A DNA stretch of 64,000 nucleotides from the NCBI GenBank assembly GCA_905160935.1, contig CAJHZI010000190.1, positions 1,333,501 to 1,397,500 on the forward strand. Direction: 5' to 3'. The notes below the pieces were generated by a model. The model was given only the letters and a program-made list of their open reading frames with translations. It searched no databases and was not told the DNA's origin. This stretch comes from Enchytraeus crypticus (Eukaryota > Annelida > Clitellata > Enchytraeida > Enchytraeidae). The position numbers were made by a program, and so were the translations under genes. Of the stretch, positions 44,880 to 56,800 are shown piece after piece (the stretch's first letter is position 1; every line of letters begins with the position of its first letter).

Positions 44880-47800
44880 TAATTTAATAATTATAACGTA
44901 ATATTGACGTCACCTCTTTCCAGGGGCACTCTTTTGTCCTTTTGATGTTTGTCTTCATAACCATATTTCAATGCCGCATCAGTAAGATTATTCCGCAGTC
45001 CGTTCTCGTGTCCCACTATCAGTCCTTGATCATCCACAAATCTCACATCTTGAAACAATGTACCTCATATTTTTATTCATTCTTCAAGTCTACTGTGGCC
45101 TACATCATTGCTTCGACTTAAATATACATAATTATTACAACACTGGTAGTAATGATTATGTATATTTTGTGTACTTAGTATACTTTGGATTGATTTTCCG
45201 GATTTTGGAATTTGCACCGCTTTTGGACCTTCTTTTTGCACGCCTGCTGATTTTGTCTCAATAGTGCTCGATGTTGTCATTGATGACTGTAGCATTCTAA
45301 TTGTTGTTATTATTACTATTATTATTGTATTGAAATTATTAATTAGATTATTCGTTATAATTGGAGTTTGGTCTTTTGTCTTACTATCTAATGAACAATT
45401 TCTTGTTTGTGTGACTCATACAGCAAGCGTAAGATTGAGGATCTGCTCATTACGCTCGATGGGTTTAAAACAGCGAGTACCGTTGTATCGATGATGTCGA
45501 AACACTTGGCTGATTTCAAGTAAGATCATTTCTTTTTTAATGATATTTATCGCTTTATTTCATTCCAATTTGCTCGTTTATCAACAAGGAAATGGTCGTA
45601 ACCATGTGTCTCGTTTTGTATTTAATTCATTATAATATCAGTTCCCCGTGTTGTGCTCGGGTGTGGTTGGACCACTGCAGAATTGGGCAACCGCAAGCAA
45701 TCTGCCCCCGTGTACGTAAGAGGCGACTAAAGGCAGGAGCTGAGGATGGCAAGAGGTGACCCACCTCACCATGAAATATTTTCCCCCAGGATTAAATGGT
45801 AATTAATCCACCTAACTGAGGAAGGCAACGGGAAACCACCTCAGAAGCCAAATTTTTCCCATGCTATAGGCTACATATGGTATGGATAAGGCATAGCCTT
45901 TGTGAAGGGATTAACTTGTTGATCTATGGAGTGCTCTAATGGAGCGAGAAAACAGACTTTGAGTGTGAATGTGTACCTTGAACCTGCCACTTGGCAGTGC
46001 ACTGAAGAGAATATCAGTAAATCGTAAAGTTTGAATATATTTGAGCCAGCAGATCTGCTGCTTGAAATCAGTTTTGCTTAGGAAATCATGCAATTATAAC
46101 CGAGACGTGACTTGTTGCAAGCACTATATCTTAACCAGTCGCTAAACTATCCTTTATTTTGAGGACAGATCATTTTCTGTTGTGTTTTTCGGTATCCATA
46201 TTAGATATATATCTTATTACGTTTGTTTAGTAGGCATGGAAACATGTTGGTTTTCTGGCTCATTTATTCTCAATTTATAGAATTTTACGCAAAACTCTAA
46301 ATAGGAATCAAAATTATGCAAATCATTGAATATTGTTAGGGAGTAAGATACATATAAGGTAAAATGACAAATAGCATGTTTTATATTGTATTTACTGTAA
46401 ACAGATCTAAGCTATTGTTAAGATGTTTGAGAACAACCAATGACGACAAGGGATTTCCAGATCTAGATTCAGAGCTTGCATTCTTTGATGTAAGTTTTTT
46501 CAAAATTCATTCTAGTTTTATTTAGAAATTCTTCGCAATGTTAGAAGTTGTTACTGGCTTTTTTGTTACTGTGAATTTAGTTACTATGGCAAATGAAAGG
46601 TTGAATATGTGTAATAGAAACAAATAGCTATATGTTGAATATGTGTAATAGAAATAAATTGCTTTTTTAAAAAAAATCTTTACACAAGTCATCACATTTC
46701 ATCGGCTTAGTGCATGACTATGAATTATATCAGTGAGCCCATTAGAATAGTTAAAGCTGGTAAAGCTAATGTTAACGTCAGTTTCCTCACTCGAAAACAA
46801 TGTCAGTGGTGGGAGAGCCCAGGATTTGTACCCCGCACATATTGATCCGCAGTCGAGTGTCTTACCGACTTCGCCACTGGCTCCATCCTGTGAATTATTT
46901 TGAAATAGAAATATTCTGGCTTTAGATCAGTGAAAGTATCGTGTAATAAAAGTCGTACTGAATTTAGTGTAATATTAAATGCATGACAGCAAATTAAGCA
47001 ACTAAAAGTTCTAAGAGAATTTGTAATTTTAATGCACTTTTTGCTTCTATTCTGTTGTAGAACGCCTTTGATCATCAGAAAGCTAAGAAGGACGGAGTAA
47101 TTAAGCCTTCTAAAGGTAACTAGCTATTTCACTTGTCCATACTTACAGTAGAGCTCTCTGTTGTAGACTCGTTTGACTTGTCTGGTGATTGATAGACTGA
47201 TTAAAGAGTGATTGATTGATGGACAGATGATAGGTTAAATAATAAATTTATATAAACTAATGCATTTTTAACCTCTTTATTTAATTGTAAATTAATTAAC
47301 AAGATACTTGTTCTTAACTCGCTGTCCTAGCACTCTGAAGGTTTGACAGTTGCTCGCTAAAAGGTATTTTCGGGAATTGACAAGTTGCAATCAAGTCTTG
47401 TAATTTTTTCTATTGCATGATTTACTTGCATTGGTGAATTCTATATGATTACATGATTACCTCACAGGGATCAATCCTATATGATTGCATGATTACCTCT
47501 CAGGGATCAATCCTATATGATTACATGATTACCTCTCAGGATCAATCCTATATGATTACATGATTACCTCTCAGGGATCAATCCTATTTGATTACATGAT
47601 TACCTCTCAGGGATCAATCCTATATGATTACATGATTTACTCTCAGGAGTAAATAATATATGATTATATGATTTACTCACAGAACGTCAGAAAGGGGATT
47701 CGGTTGGTGAGCGCCAAGGCTCCAGAAATTGCTACAAATATTTAAACGAATGGAAAAGTCTCAAATAGGGGATTGGCTGGTGGTGTGGTGTAGGACAGAG

Positions 47801-50800
47801 AGGATTTGAGACGGTCTATTTGTAACCCGACCCTGGTTAAACTGGGATTGAAGTGAGGATGATAATGATGATGATGATGATGGTATGTATGATTTACTCA
47901 CAGGGATTAATCCTATATGATTACATGATTTACTAGCAGGGATCAAGCCTATATTATTATATGATCTATTCGCAAGAGTTAATCCTTATGATTACATGAT
48001 ATACTCTCAGGTGTGAATCCTAACTATGACAGAGCTGTGAGTGACATGGATTCAATCAATCAAGAACTGAGTCATTACCTGGAAGAACAGAAAAAACTTC
48101 TCAAGTGTAAAGTAAGACAATTTGTTAATTCCTATTGTTATATTACTAATATTTATCATATTATTTTCTAGCTTCCTCTTTCTTCTGGATTATGTGGTAT
48201 TTTGTTTCTTTAAATACTTATATCTTAAAAATACTTATATCATATACAACTGAAAGTAGCTTAATTTTTATTTTTCTTAACGATTAATGGTCATCCAATA
48301 TTTTTTGAAATGAAAGTGACTTTTTATTATCAATCAGTAAAAAGCTAAAAGCTAATGTTAACGGCAGTTTCCTCACTCGAAGGGCGAGACCAGGATTTGA
48401 ACCCCGCACATACTGATCCGCTGTCGAATATCTTACCGACATCACCGCTGGCTCCAGCCACATCGCCAGTATTACAGCGAAATAAATATAATTGATCTGC
48501 AGAACATAGCGTACTGGGGAACCGGTCGTAACCGGTTTCAGATGGAGGTGCCGGACAGTGCGCTGAAGGCAGTACCGGATGAGTATGAGGTGACGTCACA
48601 GCGGAAGGGTTTCCGTAGATACCACACTGAGGACATCAAGGACATGCTGGCACGCCTGTCCAACGCTGAAGATAGGAGAGACTCCGCCCAGAAAGACACG
48701 ATGAGATGTGTCTTCAACCAGTTTGACAAGCAGTTAGTTTATTAGCTTAATTAGTCCTCAACCAGTTTGACAAGCAGTTAGTTTATTAGCTTACTTCATC
48801 ATCATCATCATCATCATCTTCTCTTAAATCCCAGTTGAACTAGGGTCGGGATACGAATAGACCTTCTTTATTAGCTTATTAGTTATTAGTTATTCTTTAA
48901 TAGTTTATTAGCTTACTTACGCTTTCATTTTCCAGTGATTTTCTGTATGAAGGAAGGGTTAAAGCTACCTTCGTGATATGAGAAATTTCATAGAATAAAC
49001 GTAGCAATTCCTCTTACATTTTATTAGCTATTGATTGCACAGCCCCACAGAGATTAAGTTTTACTGAAGTAACCTTGACGACTAAGTTACAACATTAACT
49101 TACTCTGTTATATTTGTAACTTTAGCCGTTTATTTGTATACCCCACAGATCTTGTACGAACTAAAAGCTTAGACTTTAGACTCAAATTAAGTACCTATTA
49201 GCTCTCTTAAGTTAAATGCTCTATGGTTGACTTGGCTTTGTTTTGTTTTTGCAAGAAACGACTATCAATACTAACAATAATGCATAGCACTGTAGTGATT
49301 GCTGGCTTGATTGATGAATTGATTGATTTATTGATGAATTGAGTAGTCGATTGATTGATGAATTGAGTGCTTTATTGATGAATTGATTGTTTGATGAATT
49401 GATTGATATGTGAATTGATTTACTGATGAATTGATTGATTCAATAATGAATAGAGTAATCGATTGATTGATGAATTGATTGATTTATTGATGAATTGATT
49501 GATTGATGAATTGATTGATTGTGATAGCTATGAGCTATGGAGCAGAGCTATACAGTGTCTATCAGTGATGGATGTGCTACTCTCTCTCGCCTACTACTCT
49601 AGAAATGCAGAAGGGGTCATGTGCAGACCTGTGTTTGTCCAATCGGATCAGGTTTCTTATTCTACTCTAATGATGTTTAAGACTCGTATTGATTCAATAA
49701 TTGTTCATTCTGAGAGTGTTTAACGTCAACTTCGTATGCTCGTCTTTTCAGAGACCTCAATTACCTGCGCAAATAACTTCAATTATAATTAATTATCTGT
49801 GCTTTTAACAGATAATGGGAGTTAATTGCACAGATAATTGGAGTTAATTGAACAGATAATTAGAATCTGCTCAATTAACTCCTATTTTCTGCGCAATTAA
49901 CTCCCACTATCTGCTCAACTCCTATAATTATCTACGCAATTAACTCCAATTATAATTATAATTGTCTGTGCTTTTAACTCTAATTATCTGCGCAACTAAC
50001 TTCCATTATATGCGCTATGCAGGTTCACGAGTTGCGACCCTCTTGTAAACTTCCTTTCCTTAAATTTCTTATCTTTGGACTGGTTTAGCTGAAATTTAAT
50101 TTACAGAAATTTCGTTTATTTTTTGTTTGTCAGCCTGGAATTAATTCCCTAGTGCTCGTTGCTATTACGGACAATGGCAGCAATCTAGTTGTTGTTGGTG
50201 TTGTTCTTGTGCTGCAGCTGAATCTTGTGGTTTATTATGGCGTCTAAATTATTGATGTCAAGCGGTGTTTACATATACTTAGCCTATTAAAGAGATTTAA
50301 ACTTTCTCGCCAAGATTGATATATTTTCTCGTAGTAAAGCTTAAATAGACTCTATGCGATATTACATGATGACACATTAAGATGATGAAACTTGACAACT
50401 AGATGTGGTATGACAGTAGCAAAGTGATTGATACTATTATAATTATTAGAAGTTCTTTACATGTATTTTGAATAAGTTAAAAAATACAGACCGTAACAGT
50501 GGTGTTTCAAATAATTCAGTTAATAATAACACACATTATAGTGAAATGATCAACTATGATGATATCTATCACTTTTAATATCACATGATTAAACCGTTTG
50601 GCAATTTGTCCATTATCCATGTAACCAGTCCGGTGAATGTCCCAGATTTTACTCTCAGATCAACGCGGCTGGGATTCGAACCCACAAGGGTTCCATTATT
50701 ATTATTATTATTATTGTTATTATAATTAGAAAATATTATTAGTTAATAATATTTATTTATTTAATATTAGTTAATAATTACATCAGTTGTTTTTGATGTA

Positions 50801-53800
50801 TCCTAGAAAAGATTCTATGATTGATGAATGTAGTTTTAAGCTTTTTAATTATTTTGTTTTTTTTGCCATGAAATAAACTATGATATAAAATCATGTTGAC
50901 TATCTGCTAGACTATCGATCTAATGAGTCAAGTTTGAATGGATTAACTTGATCGATAGAGTGTGATAACAGATTCTGTAAAGGAATACTTGCAGTGGACC
51001 TGCCATGTGGCAGAACACTAAAGAGTTATAAAGAAAGTAATGATTGTTACAATTAAGGTTTCTGTTGGTAACTTTATCTTTACAATTTTTAAGTCATGGC
51101 TTAATTTATTTCTCATTTAATTGATTGATTGTTGTTCAGCCGTTCATAGAGATTAAGGATGGACGACACCCTTGCATTGCCCGAACATTTGCTGGCGGAG
51201 ATTTTATTCCTAATGATTCAATCATTGGTCTCTCTGAGGTATAGAATGATTCAATCATTGGTCTTTCTGAGGTATAGAATGATTCAATCATTGATCTCTC
51301 TGAGGTATAGAATGATTCAATCATTGGTCTCTCTGAGGTATAGAATGATTCAATCATTGGTCTCTCTGAGGTATAGAATGATTCAATTATTGGTCTCTCT
51401 GAAGTATAGAATTACATCAGAGTAATGTTACATTTGTTAATATTGTTGATATTGAACATTGCCTATTTAACAATTTGTAACCCATTATTTTACCTTAGCC
51501 TGGCTATTATATTGCTAAAATGGCTTTTATTGTGTAGATTAGAACACATCACCGTCAATAATTTAAATTATTTAGTTTGCAATATAACAAAATATACTGG
51601 TAAATCATACAAGTAATATAACAGATTGGGCTTGGTAGTGGTGAGCTGATCAAGTAGATTGATATCTTAGATATAATTAAGTAGATATCTTTGGAGTAAT
51701 TTTCTGATTTTAGCAGTTTCCATTATTTTGGACCTTCTTTTTACTTGCCAGCTTGGATTTGTCTCTATAGTGCTCAATGTTGTCATTGATGACTGTAGCA
51801 CTCTATTTGTTACTATTATTAGTATTTTATTGTAAAGTTAGATGATTTAAAGATCCACTCATATGTGGACATTAAGAGGAAAGCGGAAGACAGAGAAGCG
51901 TGGAGGCATTATATACCATGGACCTGCCAGTAGGCAGTGCATTAAGGGAGAGAGATTGTAATGAGTCTAGATTATTTCTACTACATTTTCTCAGGCCGGT
52001 GATGATTCGGAGGAGGCGGCGGCTCGTATTGTGATAGTGACAGGACCCAACATGGGGGGCAAGTCCACCCTGATGAGGCAGGTGGGGCTGCTGGTGGTGC
52101 TGGCCCAGCTGGTGAGTTCTTATATGGGCAGGAACTCTGCCTACACCGTGTGGCACTTAGATCTAAAAATAGATATCAGTTCTAAAAATAGATATCAGTT
52201 CTAAAAATAGATTTCAGTTCCAAAAATAAATATCAGTTCTAAAAATAGATATCAGTTCTAAAAATAGATATCAGTGGTGGGCGTGGCTTGGATTTGAACT
52301 CTGCCCCTCCAGATCTTCACCAGCATAATCAGCTGCGCCATCTGCGAATCATTTGAGAAAAATGTTTTATAATTAACTATATAATGAGTATGTTTTATTA
52401 TGATGATTTGTGGTAGTTTAAGTAGTAGTATATGTTAATTTTATTTACTATTTCTCTTAATTATTTTCAAAATTTGAATAATAATTTCTAAGAATATGTT
52501 ATTGTTAATCAACCGTGAGTCATATTCTATTCTAATATGTCGGAATAGTTAGCATAAGTAGCTCTTTCTGATCATGATCATCAGATTTATTTAAAGGGTT
52601 AATTGTTTTATACTTTATTATCCTTTCTTTATACTATTTCACCAGATCTGTTGTGTGCCTATCTCTCTGGCAAATGATACAATTTATTACTCTATCATTT
52701 ATTTATTATCATTTTCTATCTCTATTATCATTTACTGTCTCTAGTGTTCTGCATAGGGCAGGTCCGAGGTACATAGTCATATTTCCTAGTCACCTCTTAC
52801 AACACGTGCAGTTAGCGGTTGGTCTATTCTTCAGTGTTTCGGTCACAACACTGGAATTCATTTACTTTTCTATTAATGTTAATGCATAGATTAAGGTTAA
52901 TAAGATTAAGTCTGCCACATACAAGACGATTAACATTGCTCTAGTTACATTAGAGGTCTCTAAGCATCATCTGTGCTGCATACAGGATATAGAGAATGCT
53001 TGTATTTGTGCGTAACTGTTTTTACTAACCTAACATACTTTTTACGAAGATCATAATTATAAATATAAACTTATTTCAATATTGAACGTTCTTTAGTTGT
53101 TGTTGTTGTTGGTTTGCAGGGTTGCCATGTGCCGGCGGAAAGTTGCCACCTGACTCTTGTCGACAGAATATTTACTCGACTTGGGGCTACCGATCGGATT
53201 ATGTCTGGTAATATTTCTACTACAGTTCTTAAATCTACGACATTTTCATTTGCAAACTTTTTCTCTTATGACAACTTTTTTGATTTACTTTAATTGTTTT
53301 TTGCAATGCAGCTGCATGAATAGTAGTTGACAAATGAAAGCGATGAAAGAGTCATTTTTCGGATGAATTTAAATTCTCTCTCTCTTAGTGCACTGCCTAC
53401 TGGCAGGTCCATGGTATATAACGCCTCCACTCTTCTCTCTCTTCCGCTTTCCTCTTCATTTCCGCATATGAGTGGGTCTTTAAATCATCTAACATACCTA
53501 ATCTCGGCCTGCCTCTGCCTCTTATTCCTTCCATTCTACCTTCTATGACCTCTTTTAGTAGACCTTCCTTTTTAATTGACTATAAATTACAACAAATTAA
53601 CTTACGAGACAATGTGAATGATTGATTGACCAAGTGCTAATGACTGATTGACTGTTTCAGGAGAGAGCACGTTCTTTGTAGAGCTGAGTGAGACAGCCTC
53701 TATACTACAGCACGCTACTGAACACTCGCTAGTTCTACTGGACGAACTAGGTTAGAGGCGACACGTTTATTTCATATCTACTGCGTATATTTATGTTTAA

Positions 53801-56800
53801 TTTTAATTTTATTTCGTTCTTGTTTTCATTATATTTCATTCTTGTTTCATGCTTTCTTACATCCATTCGTACATATTATTCTTTCTTAGTTTCCTATTTG
53901 CATAGAACTGTTTCTTTAAATTTATTTTTTAGGCAACACGCTTATTTCATATTTACTACATTTATTAACGTTTATTATTGTTACATTTTCATTTTATTTC
54001 ATTCTTGTTTCACTCATCCATTCGTACATGTAATTCGTTCTTAGTTTCTTATTTGCCTAAAACTCTTGTTTTTTTAATGTATATTTTTAGTTCGCAAAGC
54101 TCAGGTAGCTGTAGGAACAAACGAGTTTCGAACATTTATCTTCAATTTCATTTCTTGATTAGCAATGACTGTGGATTCCTGGTAGCGGAGATAATTTAGC
54201 TGATTGATTAATTGACTGACTCAGGCGACTGTAGGAACAAACAAGTTCCGAACATTTATCTTCAGTTCCACTTCTTGATCAGCAATGAACACTGTTTCCT
54301 GGTAGCGAAGATAATTTAGATGATTGATTAATTGACTGGCTGATTGTTGATTGAGTGTGATATTTCGTAAATGAGCGATCGATTGAATGATAAATTTACC
54401 AATCAATCAATTGATTGATAAATCAATTGATCTTTGATCAATCAATTGATTGATTGATCAATCGATTGATTGACTGAAGGTCGTGGTACGGCAACGTACG
54501 ATGGCAACGCTATAGCGTGTGCGGTTGTCAAGGAGCTGTCAGACAACATCCGTTGTCGCACTTTGTTCTCCACTCACTACCACTCTCTCGTGGAAGAGTT
54601 CTCATTGGATAAGAATGTCAGGCTGGGTCACATGGTTAGTCGCTTCATACTGACTTTCATAAAACCTCGGCATCGTAGTTAATCTTGTATCAGTTAGTCT
54701 TATATCGGAGCTTGCTGCTGATTGTCACTTTCAATTGCAAAGGTATGATTAACCATGGATAGGATTAATAATAACCTGCCCCAACTTGTAAAACTGTCTC
54801 GAAGACCGAAGACCGGCTGTGACATCGCTATAAAAATTGTCGGAGGTTATTATTATTATTATACTTGGATGAAAAAACGAACGTTAAGCCATTACTACTT
54901 ATTTTTATTGTTATTATTATTAATTTGTAATATTCTTCACTTCTGTAAATTTGTTATGATTCATATTGTGTTCAGTTAAAAAAAGCTAAACCTAAAGTTA
55001 ACGTCAGTTTCCTCACTCGAAAGCAATGTCAGTGACGGACGAGCACAGGCTTTGAACCCCGCACTTACTGATCCGCGGTCGAGTATCATACCGTCATCGC
55101 CACTGGCTCCAGCCAGTGGTTTTAATAGGGTATTAAGTTATAACAAATTAATACCCTTAATACCCTAATAACTTAATACCCTTAATAAAAGTGTATTAAA
55201 AACTTAATACCCTTCTGTTACGGCAGGAGTTTATATATAGGCCAAGTTGATGGCAATCTAGTTTCAATTGATTCTTCTGGTTAGGTCGGTGTAAATATTT
55301 AGTCTATTAAGTGATATTTGTTTTAAGTGTTGTTCAGTGTTACATTGTTAGTGGGTTTAGCCGTACCTGACTAAACCTGAGGATATTTCTCAGCGCTTCA
55401 TCATTTAGTGAAAATGTTGCAATCTCTATATTTCCATAATAATTAATTATTGTGCATGAAAAGATGGTTGCGCAGTGTTAGATAGCATCATGGATATGCA
55501 GTACTTATACAGATCTGTAAGGCTTATTAGACGTCTTTTTGGATATGTAATGCTTACAATACTGCATGGCTGTAAAGTGTTGAACATCGACATAGGCATG
55601 CAATGCTTACATTGCTACAGGCCTGTATGTTGTTAGATATTGTCATGTCTATACATAATACTACAAGCTTGTATTATGTTGTTAGATATTGTCATGTCTA
55701 TACATAATACTACAGGCCTGTATGTTGTTAGATATTGTCATGTCTATGCATAATACTACAAACCTGTATGTTGTTAGATATTGTCATGTCTATGCATAAT
55801 ACTACAGGCCGGTATGTTGTTAGATATTGTCATGTCTATGCATAATACTACAGGCCTGTATGTTGTTAGATATTGTCATGTCTATGCATAATACTACAAG
55901 CCTGTATTATGTTGTTAGATATTGTCATGTCTATGCATAATACTACAGGCCTGTATTATGTTGTTAGATATTGTCATGTCTATGCATAACACTACAGGCC
56001 TGTATGTTGTTAGATATTGTCATGTCTATGTATAATACTACAAGCCTGTATTATGTTGTTAGATATTGTCATGTCTATACATAATACTACAAGCCTGTAT
56101 TATGTTGTTAGATATTGTCATGTCTATACATAATACTACAAGCCTGTATTATGTTGTTAGATATTGTCATGTCTATGCATAATACTACAGGCCTGTATTA
56201 TGTTGTTAGATATTGTCATGTCTATGCATAACACTACAGGCCTGTATGTTGTTAGATATTGTCATGTCTATGTATAATACTACAAGCCTGTATTATGTTG
56301 TTAGATATTGTCATGTCTATGCATAATACTACAAGCCTGTATTATGTTGTTAGATATTGTCATGTCTATACATAATACTACAAGCCTGTATTATGTTGTT
56401 AGATATTGTCATGTCTATGCATAATACTACAGGCGTGTATGTTGTTAGATATTGTCGTGGATGTATATATTGCTACAGGCCTGCATGGTGGAGAACGAGA
56501 ACGACGCTGACCCTAGTCAGGAGATGATAACGTTTCTGTATAAGCTCAGCTCAGGGGCTTGTCCTAAGAGTTACGGGTTCAATGCTGCTAGGCTTGCTCT
56601 CATACCTGACGAGGTGTGCCGCTCATTCATTCATTCATTCGTTGTTCATTGGCTCGTTCATTTATTTATTTGTTCATTCATTTTTTCATTTGTTCATTCA
56701 GTCATTCATTTGTTTATTTGTTCATTCATTCATCCATTCATTCATTTGTTCATACATTCATCCATTCATTTATTGTTCAATTGTTCATTCATTTGTTCAT

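Larger units (their letters stand above)
34947..49651 (+). other. MSH6: MSH6 exons 7-24: MutS I to lever/clamp
   Basis: Exons: 34947-35150, 35537-35596, 36594-36668, 37252-37387, 38378-38520, 40217-40288, 41178-41249, 41648-41870, 42617-42945, 43299-43407, 43948-44113, 44472-44552, 45424-45519, 46405-46489, 47061-47115, 48011-48111, 48503-48732, 49528-49651. Landmarks: FEI-type motif in exon 9; [14 protein letters not shown] in exon 10; VVRREIC in exon 11; YGVCFVET in exon 12; [13 protein letters not shown] in exon 17; [14 protein letters not shown] in exon 23; MCRPVF in exon 24. Exon 12 has a tandem acceptor tagcag, so one Gln may be alternatively included. Confidence 0.92.
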
